In this document: positions 1-8,143 of the stretch, one piece after another
How the letters are laid out: every line of letters starts with the position of its first letter
Position numbering within the stretch: position 1 is the first letter of the stretch
From: Gillisia limnaea DSM 15749
GTDB lineage: Bacteria; Bacteroidota; Bacteroidia; Flavobacteriales; Flavobacteriaceae
Length of the DNA: 64,000 nucleotides
Assembly (NCBI RefSeq): GCF_000243235.1
Contig: NZ_JH594605.1
Span: 190,660 to 254,659, forward strand
Direction of reading: 5' to 3'
Translations under genes and position numbers: made by a program
Notes under the pieces: generated by a model
The model's database searches: none
What the model saw: the letters and a program-made list of their open reading frames with translations, nothing else
Told to the model about the DNA's origin: nothing

Positions 1-1
1 G

Positions 2-484
2 GCAACGAAAACAGTAAACTTGGCAATTAACAATTATGCCCGTGATGTGGAAGCGTCCTATAGGCTTAACCTTCCAGATAACGAATTTACCTATTCTGAT
101 TTTTTTCAGAATAAAATGCTAATCATTCATGCTATAAGAAAAGGACTTCCCTATTCCCTGTTTATTGAGATTCAGAAGCTTACACCTTTTTCTGAAGAGG
201 ACTGGGCTGACTTTTTAAATATTTCGGTTAAAACGCTGCAAAGGCATAAAAAGGAAGAAGATTACTATTTCAAACCGATTCATACCGAAAAAATAATTGA
301 ACTGGCAGAAGTGACTCAATTCGGGAAAGAGGTTTTTGATTCTCCGGAACAATTCTATTCCTGGCTTAACACGCCATCTTATGCCCTTGCAAACTTAAAA
401 CCCGCTGAACTTTTAAAAGATTCCTACGGCAAAGAATTGGTAATGGCAGAACTCAACAGGATTGAACATGGAATATTCGCTTAA
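2..484 (+). CDS. Xre/MbcA/ParS-type antitoxin (partial 5' end)
   Basis: Antitoxin of a RES-Xre type II toxin-antitoxin pair. The frame is open to the left window edge and no ATG is present; the first in-frame alternative start is a TTG at 20, so the true start probably lies upstream and the gene is partial. The N-terminal part carries an Xre-like helix-turn-helix (around WADFLNISVKTLQRHKK). The C-terminal part has the DUF2384/ParS toxin-binding features (GKEVFDSPEQFYSWLNTPSYAL, here shortened to its core FYSWLNTPSYAL, where the family pattern is W...P...L). It overlaps the RES gene by one base, so the two are translationally coupled. By family knowledge it neutralises the toxin and autoregulates the operon. 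Confidence 0.85.
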   Translation, partial: ATKTVNLAINNYARDVEASYRLNLPDNEFTYSDFFQNKMLIIHAIRKGLPYSLFIEIQKLTPFSEEDWADFLNISVKTLQRHKKEEDYYFKPIHTEKIIELAEVTQFGKEVFDSPEQFYSWLNTPSYALANLKPAELLKDSYGKELVMAELNRIEHGIFA

Positions 485-942
485 TGAAGGTTTTTAGGTT
501 ATCCAAAAAGCAATATTCCAGCACCCTTAGCGGGAAAGGCGCAGCGCTATTTGGGAACCGATGGAATTCCAAAGGAACGGAAATGATCTACACCGCCCAA
601 AGCAGGGCTCTGTCCATGGCTGAAGTTGCAGTACATTTGAGTCTTTCTACACTACCCAGCGATTATATGATGATTGAAATCGAAATCCCAGATTTCCTTA
701 AATTTCAAAGCCTAAAAGAAAGCGAATTATCTCAGTACTGGAACAGCCACCCTCCTATTCCGTTTACACAAAAAATTGGGGATGATTTTATAGATTCAGG
801 GAAACATTGTATATTAAAAGTCCCATCTGCCGTGGTGAAAGGTGATTTTAATTTTTTGATCAATCCGCATCATAAAGATTTAAAGAAAATAAAAATCCTT
901 GAAACAACCGACTTTCCTTTTGATAAGAGAATGTTTAAATAA
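484..942 (+). CDS. RES-domain toxin
   Basis: 152-residue RES-family protein, the toxin partner of the upstream Xre antitoxin. RES toxins are ADP-ribosyltransferase-like and degrade or modify NAD+. Family signatures visible: R near the start followed by G..LFGNRWNSKGT (residues about 20-32, the R-G/W-N motif), Y.A.S.ALS.AE.AVH (about 36-51, with the conserved Tyr and Glu), and a C-terminal DFNFLINPHH with conserved Asn-Pro. The length is normal and the ATG overlaps the antitoxin stop. Residues are intact, so it is probably active. Confidence 0.88.
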   Translation: MKVFRLSKKQYSSTLSGKGAALFGNRWNSKGTEMIYTAQSRALSMAEVAVHLSLSTLPSDYMMIEIEIPDFLKFQSLKESELSQYWNSHPPIPFTQKIGDDFIDSGKHCILKVPSAVVKGDFNFLINPHHKDLKKIKILETTDFPFDKRMFK

Positions 943-991
943 GCTCCAAAAAAAAAGTGTTATTAGTTTTTGCCCTTGTGCGACCGTTTGA

Positions 992-1019
992 AATAAGTCC
1001 CCCCTAAACGGGACTTATT
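992..1019 (+). terminator. hairpin after the RES toxin
   Basis: Perfect 10-bp stem AATAAGTCCC / GGGACTTATT with an 8-base loop, 50 bases after the toxin stop. There is no clean T-run, so it may be a terminator or an mRNA-stabilising hairpin. Confidence 0.45.
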
Positions 1020-1058
1020 AGTAGGTTTTCTGCCATTCAGTTAAATAAGATTTTAGAA

Positions 1059-1390
1059 TCATAAATCACTTTCTATTTGTGGGTTAACACCCACTTTCCA
1101 TTTCTTACCACTGCTCCGGGTCCTTGTTTAGTGCTGGGCTGTGCAAAATTACGGGATGATTTCTATTTCTGTTCAGCTCTTCAAAAATGAGATCCGGCTC
1201 ACTTCTGATATCAAATAACCCAAACGCTTTAAAATGGCTTTGTGCTCATACCCGTGAAGTAAATCCTCAAGATCATTTTGGGTAGTTTCTTCCCGCAACT
1301 CTCCTACCATGGGGAGAATTTGGTTTATGCCACCCAACTTATTCTGATAACGCATAAGATCTGCCAGGGTTTGCGTCTGAGATGGTTTTT
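1059..1390 (-). pseudogene. AbiEi-like antitoxin, 3' remnant with frameshifts
   Basis: Three consecutive minus-strand frames give one protein-like series: TLADLMRYQNKLGGIN ... AILKRLGYLISEVSRI, then after a shift DLIFEELNRNRNHPVIL ... LNKDPEQW, then after another shift KWKVGVNPQIESDL and stop. This order (disease-associated ADL..Y..K.GG.N, RLGYL, then KW.V..N at the C-terminus) matches the C-terminal half of AbiEi-type antitoxins of type IV systems. The 5' half is missing: homology starts abruptly at the stop codon of the neighbouring NAD(P)H-binding gene, and no AbiEii partner is nearby. Family assignment is from motif memory. Confidence 0.55.
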
Positions 1391-2029
1391 TTAAGTACGA
1401 ACTGCTTTTTCAATTGGAATCTCACCGGCAACGATTTCAAAAACCTTGTTTTTCTTTACCTCACCATCTAAAACCTCCACTAAAGTTTTAGCTACATCTG
1501 CTCTAGAGATACTTCCCTGTTTATCTAATTTTTCTTTGAGTTTAATTTTACCAGTACCACTGTTATCTGTTAATGAACCTGGTCTTACAATACTATATTC
1601 TAGCCCACTTGCTTTTAGATAATCGTCGGCATTTTGTTTTGCTTTCAAATAATCTTGAAGCTCATCACTTATAGAAGGATTATCTGCTCCCATGGAACTT
1701 AACATTACAAATTTTCCTGCTCCTGATTTCTTAGCAGCATCGGTGAGCCTTTTTGCTCCTTCCTGATCTACCTCTATAACCTTTTTACCTTTAGATCCTG
1801 CTGCAAAAATTACTTTATCCGCATTTTTTACCGCATGGCTTAGATCTTCTTCAAGATCTGCCATAACAGTCATTACATTTTCTTTTTCAAAAAAATCTTT
1901 TTGCTCTTGTTTTCTAACCATGGCTATAGGCCGATAGTTTTCCGACTCCTTCAATAAATTGATGATGATTCTTCCTGTAGTACCGTTAGCACCGGCTACT
2001 AATACATTCTTCTCTTTGCTCATAATCAT
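1391..2029 (-). CDS. NAD(P)H-binding atypical SDR
   Basis: 212-residue atypical short-chain dehydrogenase/NAD(P)H-binding protein (YwnB/YhfK-like). The Rossmann motif GANGTTG lies at about residues 13-19, followed by MVRK and DLEEDL, then VIFAAGS and a YSIVRPGSL segment typical of the family. An ATG two codons downstream is an equally good start. It is last in the doxX-marR-qor operon, 52 bases after the quinone reductase start-proximal gene end. The family acts on NAD(P)H-dependent stress or quinone redox chemistry; the substrate cannot be told from sequence. Confidence 0.85.
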   Translation of the reverse strand: MIMSKEKNVLVAGANGTTGRIIINLLKESENYRPIAMVRKQEQKDFFEKENVMTVMADLEEDLSHAVKNADKVIFAAGSKGKKVIEVDQEGAKRLTDAAKKSGAGKFVMLSSMGADNPSISDELQDYLKAKQNADDYLKASGLEYSIVRPGSLTDNSGTGKIKLKEKLDKQGSISRADVAKTLVEVLDGEVKKNKVFEIVAGEIPIEKAVRT

Positions 2030-2081
2030 TTTTTTTAATTAGTTAAAATTATTACGGTTATTAACTTCATCCTTAAACTGT

Positions 2082-3065
2082 TTAGGCTAGGCTTATAATT
2101 ACTTTTCCTTTTGCTCTTCCTGTAGCCAGATATTCATAGGCATCTATTCCATCCTCCAGAGAATATATAAGATCCACTATTGGCTTGATAGCTATGTCTT
2201 CAACCATAGTTGTAATTTCCTTTAGTTGTTCTGCATTAGGTTGCATCCAGGTTAGTTTATAAACAGCTGATTTCTTTTCGATCAGTTTTGATAATTTTTC
2301 GGGTAGTTTATAATCGGTCATACCCATTTGCTTTGCGGTTTCCTCATCTGGCGGGCCTACTATTGTGGTTACTTTTCCGCCTTCTTTAATAATTTCAAAA
2401 GCATCAAAGGTATAATCGTCTCCTAAAGTGTCGAAAACGATATCCAAATTATTAGCTACTTCTTTATAATCCTCCGTTTTATAATCGATCACACGGTCGG
2501 CTCCCAAAGCTTTTACCCAATCTACATTTTTAGTACTGGTGGTCGTATAAACAATAGCTCCTTTTGCTTTGGCATACTGAATAGCGAAACTACCTACACC
2601 ACCGGATCCGGCATGAATAAGAATTCTATCGTCTTCTTTAATTCCAACTTTTTGTAAAGCTTGGATTGCAGTTAGTCCTGTCAATGGTAATCCAGAGGCC
2701 TGTTCAAAAGAGATGTTTTCGGGTTTTTTAGCAACCAGGCCACTATTAACGGCTACAAATTCTGCTACTGTACCCATTTGTTCTTGTGGCACTCTAGCAT
2801 ATACTTCATCTCCAATTTCGAAATTTTTTACATCCGCACCTTTCTCAACTACCACTCCACTTACATCAAAACCTATTGTACTCGGTAAGTTTAAAGAAAT
2901 CATATCTTTCAGTTTACCTTCCACCATCTTGTAATCGATAGGATTTAATGCAGCTGCTTTAACTTCAACTAGAAGATCGTTTGGTTTTATAACTGGTTTT
3001 TCAACTTCATTAATGGATAGACTATCTTTAATTTCACCATATTTTACTATTTGTAATGCTTTCAT
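2082..3065 (-). CDS. NADP-dependent quinone oxidoreductase, MDR family
   Basis: 327-residue zinc-independent medium-chain dehydrogenase/reductase (QOR type). N-terminal GroES-like domain (AAALNPIDYKM, GFDVSGVV) is followed by a nucleotide-binding domain with AGSGGVGSFAIQ at about 155-166. Cys/His ligands of zinc alcohol dehydrogenases are absent. Family members reduce quinones or reactive enones with NADPH in the cytoplasm. It follows the OhrR-type regulator in the same operon, which supports a role in electrophile or peroxide stress. Confidence 0.88.
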   Translation of the reverse strand: MKALQIVKYGEIKDSLSINEVEKPVIKPNDLLVEVKAAALNPIDYKMVEGKLKDMISLNLPSTIGFDVSGVVVEKGADVKNFEIGDEVYARVPQEQMGTVAEFVAVNSGLVAKKPENISFEQASGLPLTGLTAIQALQKVGIKEDDRILIHAGSGGVGSFAIQYAKAKGAIVYTTTSTKNVDWVKALGADRVIDYKTEDYKEVANNLDIVFDTLGDDYTFDAFEIIKEGGKVTTIVGPPDEETAKQMGMTDYKLPEKLSKLIEKKSAVYKLTWMQPNAEQLKEITTMVEDIAIKPIVDLIYSLEDGIDAYEYLATGRAKGKVIISLA

Positions 3066-3111
3066 ATCTAGTGTGATTTAATGTAATTTCTTATTATCAG
3101 TAATTTAATGT

Positions 3112-3570
3112 TTATTTTCTGTCATTCTGTTTTTCTGAAAGAATATCGACCCAATTATTTAAAATATCTTTTAAAAACAAAATGTCCCCTAACTTAACAT
3201 TTTCTGCCAGCAGGGTGTTGAACAGTTTTTCCGGAATTGGAATGGCATTTTCTCTTAGTTCCTTTCCCTTATCAGTAAGTTCAATAAGTACACTTCTTTC
3301 ATCTGATTTCGATCTCCTGCGATCCAATAATTCCATTTTCTCCATTCGCTTTATTAGAGGAGATAAAGTATTGGTGTTTAGAAGTAATTTCTCGCCGATT
3401 TGATTTATTGATAAATTATCATTCTCCCATAAAACCAGTAAAACCAAATACTGTGGATAGGTCAAGCCCAAACCTTCCAAAAATGGTTTATATGCTTTCG
3501 TTATTAGGCGGGAAACCGAGTATATAGGAAAGCAGATTTGATTGTTTAATTTTAGTTGCTGCTCGTTCAT
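3112..3570 (-). CDS. MarR-family regulator, OhrR-like with sensor Cys
   Basis: About 152 residues, using the start MNEQQLKLNNQICFPIYS; a longer frame exists upstream but it would overlap the DoxX gene. The LxNQxCFxxYxxSR segment is the OhrR signature, so its Cys near residue 12 is the expected peroxide-sensing residue. The winged-helix region (LTYPQYLVLLVLWE ... LSINQIGEKLLL ... SDERSVLIELTDKG) is complete. Only this one early Cys is present, as in 1-Cys OhrR. It starts 5 bases after the doxX stop. Likely represses its own operon via the palindrome at 4031-4042. Confidence 0.87.
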   Translation of the reverse strand: MNEQQLKLNNQICFPIYSVSRLITKAYKPFLEGLGLTYPQYLVLLVLWENDNLSINQIGEKLLLNTNTLSPLIKRMEKMELLDRRRSKSDERSVLIELTDKGKELRENAIPIPEKLFNTLLAENVKLGDILFLKDILNNWVDILSEKQNDRK

Positions 3571-3575
3571 ACCAT

Positions 3576-4001
3576 TTATTTTTTGGAGTTTCTCCATGAC
3601 TGCCATGCACCAGAGGACCAAAGTGCCCAGGCTATAAGAACTGGTTGAAAGAAAAGCCTGATTAATCTTGCTCTATCAGAATTTAAAGCTCCAAAAGCAT
3701 CTTTTCCATCCAGATACTGTGCAACGTTGCCGGGAAATATGAGTATAAAGAAAATAGCTAGTGCCCATCCAATTCTGGCCCGTTGATTTTTCCAGAATAA
3801 TAAGGTGAGACCTAATATCATTTCAACAATACCAGATAGGATTACCACCAAATCTTTGCTTAGAGGAACCCAATCTGGTACCTGAGTCTGAAAATCAATT
3901 CTATTGAAGGTAAGATGACTAAACCCAGCATAGATCATGAATAAGGCTAATAGTATTCTAAATATGTTTTGGGTTAAAGTAGTTTTAACTTCTTTTTTCA
4001 T
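3576..4001 (-). CDS. DoxX-family membrane protein
   Basis: About 141 residues from MKKEVKTTLTQN, with four predicted membrane helices (ILLALFMIYAGFSHL, LVVILSGIVEMILGL, IGWALAIFFILIFPGN, and a C-terminal LIALW-type segment). The pattern YAGFSHL...F.P.VP is typical of DoxX/DoxD relatives. An upstream in-frame ATG at 4046 is rejected because it would place a 12-bp operator-like palindrome inside the gene. First gene of the operon with ohrR-like regulator, quinone reductase and NAD(P)H-binding protein; probably an inner-membrane redox component. Confidence 0.82.
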   Translation of the reverse strand: MKKEVKTTLTQNIFRILLALFMIYAGFSHLTFNRIDFQTQVPDWVPLSKDLVVILSGIVEMILGLTLLFWKNQRARIGWALAIFFILIFPGNVAQYLDGKDAFGALNSDRARLIRLFFQPVLIAWALWSSGAWQSWRNSKK

Positions 4002-4030
4002 CGTCAATTTTTTATATCCCAAATATTTAT

Positions 4031-4042
4031 ATCGTGCACGAT
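4031..4042. promoter_or_regulatory. candidate OhrR-type operator
   Basis: Perfect 12-bp palindrome ATCGTGCACGAT, 29 bases upstream of the DoxX start, in otherwise AT-rich DNA. MarR/OhrR dimers bind such palindromes, and the second gene of the operon is an OhrR-like regulator, so autoregulation is the simplest reading. Confidence 0.5.
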
Positions 4043-4212
4043 TCAAATATAAATGATTTATATAAACCGAACTTAGACTGATGATAGAATTCCCTTATAG
4101 ATTATAATACCACCCTATCCCCAAAATAGCTATTTGCGCCTTTTAGTAATAATAGCCGGAAGCTTTCGTGGCGTTAAGTGATTGATCTCAGTCGATTTGA
4201 AATTTATTGATT

Positions 4213-4341
4213 CTAAAGGTCTTGGTTCGCAAGTGACGGGAATAGCAAAGCAAAATTGTCGGTTTAGTTTTTTGTCACTTAGTCTCTAAAACATCCCTTT
4301 TTAACTGGAATGCCCTCTTTTTGCTGTTAACCGACTTTGCC
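4213..4341 (-). repeat. cassette-like repeat, copy 1
   Basis: First of three homologous noncoding elements, each downstream of a minus-strand gene. The arms GTCGGTT (4258-4264) and AACCGAC (4329-4335) form an inverted repeat enclosing a conserved core (GTCTCTAAAACATC...ACTGGAAT.CCC). The homology continues left of the arms (CTAAAGGTCTTGGTTCG). It lies 64 bases past the methyltransferase stop. The rest of 4047-4405 shows no gene. Confidence 0.7.
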
Positions 4342-4353
4342 TTTCGTTATATA

Positions 4354-4373
4354 ATAAAATCTTTTGATTTTAT
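4354..4373 (-). terminator. hairpin after the methyltransferase gene
   Basis: Perfect 8-bp stem ATAAAATC / GATTTTAT with a TTTT loop, 33 bases past the stop. AT-rich and weak. Confidence 0.35.
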
Positions 4374-4405
4374 AAAGTACAAAGTTTATAGTATCCATAA
4401 TAATT

Positions 4406-5089
4406 TTATTTTACTGCCTGGAGATGTACCCAATATTCTTTTTTGAATGCAATTTGAATATTAGAAAATCCAGCATTCTTTAACCATTCTATTTGGACTA
4501 GATAATCTGTTGGTTTATCAAATGCTTCGTAGTGTTCCATGACCCAGGCCCATTTTTTTCCATCAGGAAAGTTGTTATTAACAAATTTTCCCCATTCCTT
4601 CAGTAGCATTGGGTGATCCGGGTTAGTTTTAGTTATCATTAAGTCGCTATAGGAAAATATACCGCCTTTTTTTAAAGAAGAATTTATATCCCTAAAAACA
4701 GATTGTTTCTCGGTATTATCGCAATGATGAAGACTAAACCCAGCAACAATTAAGTCATAACTTTCTGCATTAAATAAAAAATCTTTAAAATACATATTGG
4801 AATAAATAAAATCATAATCATTGAATTGATTGCGACAAAGATCAATCATTTCGGAAGATGCATCCACCAATGTGAAAATGGCATTTGGAAAATAAGAAAC
4901 GAGTTGAGCTGTAATGTTTCCATTGCCACAACCAAGATCAAGAATGGAATTTGGTTTAAAATTATCCGGAAGGGATTTCACAAAACTTGAAACCAGTTGT
5001 AAATAATGAGGTGCACAACCAATCATATCATTGGTATAATTTTTAGAAAAATCATTGAATTCTAAGGCTATGTTTTTTCCTGTTGTCAT
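4406..5089 (-). CDS. class I SAM-dependent methyltransferase
   Basis: 227-residue methyltransferase. Motif I ILDLGCGNGNITAQL (about residues 48-62), acidic motif II FTLVDASSEMID, motif post-III SYDLIVAGFSLHHC and LKKGGIFSYSDL are all present, so SAM binding is well supported. The substrate is unknown (UbiE/TrmB-like small-molecule type by layout). It stands alone between repeat elements, as expected for single-gene accessory cargo. Confidence 0.88.
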   Translation of the reverse strand: MTTGKNIALEFNDFSKNYTNDMIGCAPHYLQLVSSFVKSLPDNFKPNSILDLGCGNGNITAQLVSYFPNAIFTLVDASSEMIDLCRNQFNDYDFIYSNMYFKDFLFNAESYDLIVAGFSLHHCDNTEKQSVFRDINSSLKKGGIFSYSDLMITKTNPDHPMLLKEWGKFVNNNFPDGKKWAWVMEHYEAFDKPTDYLVQIEWLKNAGFSNIQIAFKKEYWVHLQAVK

Positions 5090-5216
5090 TACTAGATTCT
5101 TTAAAATAATTTATCCCTGGAAATAAATTAGTTACAATAAATGTATGATAATTAATTCACTATTCTTTTAAGAAATTGTAATGATATTTAGTTGCAATCA
5201 TTTTCACATAATGAAG

Positions 5217-5330
5217 GATAACGGTAAAGTATAGGCCCACACAGGGTTTCGGAGCAATAAAATGCCTGTCCAACAGAAAGCTTCTTAAGAGCAAAAAAGC
5301 TCAATTTTACCAATTAAGCCAGCATTACGC
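5217..5330 (-). repeat. possible divergent cassette-like element after the GNAT gene
   Basis: Noncoding segment with imperfect arms GATAACGGTAAAG (5217-5229) and TTTTACCAATTAAGC (5306-5320) and an inner hairpin GAGC-AAAAAA-GCTC. Not homologous in sequence to the three repeats nearby, but similar in layout: long-range imperfect inverted arms just downstream of a small gene. Confidence 0.3.
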
Positions 5331-5356
5331 TTATACAATCTTGGTGTCTGAATTTT

Positions 5357-5839
5357 TTATTTTCTGACTGTCCATTTTATCTTCACCGCTGAAATTTTGT
5401 CAAGTTCAAGTCTTTCTTTTTTAAGAATTTCAAAATCACATTTTTTATAAAAACTCAATGGTGAAGTATATGTCCGCCCATTCTTTTTCTTTTCTTTGTC
5501 ATGGTCTATTACCCAACCATTCAATACATATTCAGATTGTTTAATTTTGTCAAGCATTTTACGGCCTAATCCTTGTCCTTGCACTTTTTCTGATAAAATA
5601 ATTGCAAACCATTTTTCATTCTCTCTTTCAAAAGAAAAGGCCCACCCGTAAATTATATTTTCTTCACTTTTCAGTAGCAAGTGTTTCAAGTTGGTTAACC
5701 GTTGTAAATAGTCATCAAATTCCCCCAAGTCATTGTAAGAAAGTTTTTCAGGATATTCTGTGTTCCACAAGTTAAGCAATTCGTTTTTTGTTTTTTCGTC
5801 CAAATAAATCGTCTCGGTTATTTTGAAATTGTCTTTCAT
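5357..5839 (-). CDS. GNAT-family N-acetyltransferase
   Basis: 160-residue acetyltransferase of the GNAT fold. The acetyl-CoA binding loop is KVQGQGLGRKML (about 89-100, the QxxGxG/A motif), preceded by the beta strand GWAFSFERENEKWFAIILSE region and followed by a GWVIDHD segment. It is an isolated gene flanked by structured repeats on both sides. Substrate cannot be predicted. Confidence 0.83.
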   Translation of the reverse strand: MKDNFKITETIYLDEKTKNELLNLWNTEYPEKLSYNDLGEFDDYLQRLTNLKHLLLKSEENIIYGWAFSFERENEKWFAIILSEKVQGQGLGRKMLDKIKQSEYVLNGWVIDHDKEKKKNGRTYTSPLSFYKKCDFEILKKERLELDKISAVKIKWTVRK

Positions 5840-5873
5840 TTCAATTTATTTGTTTGGTCGGTCAAGCTTACTA

Positions 5874-6002
5874 CTAAAGGTCTTAATCCCTAAGTAGCGT
5901 GGAGTAGGTAAGCTTTCCTTTCGGTTTGGTTGATTGTTAGTTGGTCTTTAAAACATCACTTTTCACTGGAATACCCGCTATTTGGGATTAACCGATTTGG
6001 GC
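5874..6002 (-). repeat. cassette-like repeat, copy 2
   Basis: Second copy of the repeat, 7 bases after the stop of the lipoprotein gene at 6010. Arms TCGGTT (5921-5926) and AACCGA (5990-5995) enclose the core GTCTTTAAAACATCACTTTTC...ACTGGAATACCCGCTATTTG (shortened here to two parts). It aligns without large gaps to copies 1 and 3. Confidence 0.7.
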
Positions 6003-6009
6003 ATAGTTT

Positions 6010-6822
6010 TTAATTATCAATCCAACTATAGTATCTTATATTGTTCCAACTACTAATTGCAATAGTGACACCAGAGTTTTCTACAATATTTTCTGCTGAA
6101 AAGTCATTAAGTATGTTAGCCAATTTATTAAATTCTTGGAAATCTGAGTATATAAAGAATTTAGAAGGGTGGTTAACCCAATTTCCACTAGAACTTTCAG
6201 GGTAAGGTATTCTTCCTTCTCCTTCAAATTCAAATCCAACGAAGTCAGGATTTTGCTCTAATATTGTTAAAAAATCATTGTAAATGCTTGTATTATTTGA
6301 GTTTGTTCCACAAACATAAGCAAATGAATTTTCTGGAATTCTAAAAGTTATAGTGTGCAATGAACTTGTAAAGTTGTTTTCAATAAGGCTAATACAAATT
6401 TTTTCCTGGTTAATTTCTATTGAATATCTATCGATGATATTACCGCTTATAAATGTGATTTTATCGGTAGTTATAGGTAAATCAATATAAGAAATAGCAG
6501 GACCAATTGCAGTTAAGCAGACTTCTGGTTCTAATATTTCATTAAACCTTATGATAAGTTCTTTGCCATTTGTAAATTCGGTCGTCGACATTCCATAGTT
6601 GACACAAGGAAAAATTTTAGATGTAATCAACTTTAGTTTTAAAGATGGCGTTTGTGTTATCCTGTTGTTGTATATTTCTTCAGTCATAAAATTAATGTCT
6701 GATGAAATTAAATCACCTGTTAAATATTGGGTATACTTATCGTTATTAATTGAGTCATCATCGTCGGAATTACAACTAAAAGTGATTATAGATAGTAAAA
6801 ATATTAATGTATATTTTTTCAT
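6010..6822 (-). CDS. lipoprotein of unknown function
   Basis: 270 residues with a lipoprotein signal (MKKYTLIFLLSIITFSC, Cys 17) followed by an acidic DDDD linker, a common Bacteroidota lipoprotein export pattern that often leads to the outer membrane or surface. The remainder is a soluble domain with two Cys-containing stretches (ISKIFPCVNYG, LEPEVCLTAIG, FAYVCGTN); I do not recognise a family. Followed directly by repeat copy 2. Confidence 0.72.
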   Translation of the reverse strand: MKKYTLIFLLSIITFSCNSDDDDSINNDKYTQYLTGDLISSDINFMTEEIYNNRITQTPSLKLKLITSKIFPCVNYGMSTTEFTNGKELIIRFNEILEPEVCLTAIGPAISYIDLPITTDKITFISGNIIDRYSIEINQEKICISLIENNFTSSLHTITFRIPENSFAYVCGTNSNNTSIYNDFLTILEQNPDFVGFEFEGEGRIPYPESSSGNWVNHPSKFFIYSDFQEFNKLANILNDFSAENIVENSGVTIAISSWNNIRYYSWIDN

Positions 6823-7466
6823 TTTTGGTCGCTTAATTAAAGATATGAAAATTTCAAAAGGGTTACTTCAAAATTCTGACAAACGGCAAAATTTAGTATA
6901 ATTTTCCAACATAAAATTTAACTCATTAGCTCAAGGAATTATTAGAGTATCTTATGGTTGGAATTGCCAAGAACGCTAGCCTGTCTAAAAACCTAAGTCT
7001 ACTGCTAATTATTGACCATACCATTGTGTTTATAGCGACAAGGTAGTTTTTAATCTGTAAAAGTGTTGCCATTCAAACCTTAATGATCCGTTGCTTATAA
7101 AGGATATCATTCAGAAAAAACCAAGAATGGCATCATTTGAACCGTTTTAACTGGCACAATTCGAACCGTAGTATTCAGACAATCGCCAACCAAGCAGTTC
7201 AGTAAACAATGAGTTCGTGTTGTCCCGCACCGGATACACTAATTTTAGTTATTGCCAATAGTATTTTTTTGCGATAATCAAGAAGCGAAAATCTATTCTT
7301 TAATAATCAGAGTTTGTCGGTACAGTACTTTCTTTTTATGGTCTTAAGAGGTGATTCCAAAAGATAGATTTGCACTGCAAATTCCAGCATATTCGGATAT
7401 GATTTGGAATTTTTCTCTTACGGCTGTTAAATCCATACAAACAACAGGTTGGGTAATTCTAAATTT
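6823..7466. other. gene-free stretch with insertion remnant
   Basis: No supportable gene on either strand in about 640 bases. Its middle part carries the IS21-like end remnant listed separately; the rest looks like decayed accessory DNA. Confidence 0.6.
7128..7168. mobile_element. IS21-family end remnant
   Basis: Two tandem 17-mers TGGCATCATTTGAACCG (7128) and TGGCACAATTCGAACCG (7152), 24 bases apart. IS21-family ends carry such tandem transposase-binding repeats (TGGCAC.ATT...CCG in Bacteroidota copies). No istA or istB is present, so only a scar remains. Confidence 0.5.
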
Positions 7467-7985
7467 TTAGTAGTTGAGATTTATAGACATTTGCAGAACT
7501 CCTCCATCATATAAAAATTCAGCGTCAGAAAAAGAAGGAGCACTCAATGTAACCTCTGCACCACTGGAAAAACCATAACCTTCCTTCGGAATCCCAAACA
7601 TATTAGTGTCAAGTTCACCGTTGTAGTTTTCATCATGGATCACGGCAATGGCATATTTTCCTGGTAGAATATCTGAAAACTCAAAACTCGCATCTGTTCC
7701 GCTTATTTGTGTTATCATGATCTTACGCGCGAATTTCAGAAATTTATCGGGGAAACCTTCCCCGGATTCAAAAATCGCACAGGCGATAACCCCAGTATTG
7801 TTACTTATGTTCTGAATTTTCACATTAACGGAGGGGCATTCCGTCTGGGAAAACCCATTTGACGGCAGCCATACTAAGCTTAGAGCCAGCCAGAAAGACA
7901 GCTTTGAAAATTTTCGGAAAATCTGGGGCATTTCAGAATGGCCAGTATTTTGAGAAAAAAACTTAAAAAGCAGACTATTCATCAT
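7467..7985 (-). CDS. DUF2141 exported protein
   Basis: 172-residue DUF2141 protein, 130 of them the domain itself. Signature segments: GVIACAIFESGEGFP, LPGKYAIAVIHDENYNGELD (about 116-135) and FGIPKEGYGFS. A better signal peptide starts at the internal ATG at 7931 (MPQIFRKFSK then a hydrophobic stretch ending at GFSQ), so the mature protein is probably shorter than drawn. Secreted or periplasmic; the family has no established biochemical role. Confidence 0.85.
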   Translation of the reverse strand: MMNSLLFKFFSQNTGHSEMPQIFRKFSKLSFWLALSLVWLPSNGFSQTECPSVNVKIQNISNNTGVIACAIFESGEGFPDKFLKFARKIMITQISGTDASFEFSDILPGKYAIAVIHDENYNGELDTNMFGIPKEGYGFSSGAEVTLSAPSFSDAEFLYDGGVLQMSINLNY

Positions 7986-8143
7986 TTCAATGTGTTTTTT
8001 GTATAGAACTGTAATTTAATAATTTTGACGGTGAAATACAAGTCTGTAAGAAGAAATAATGACTGCTTTTCTATAAATTTTTAATATTTATGCTTATTTA
8101 TATTCACTCATTTTTCATTTTTGGTTACTGTCTTTTTCTGACC

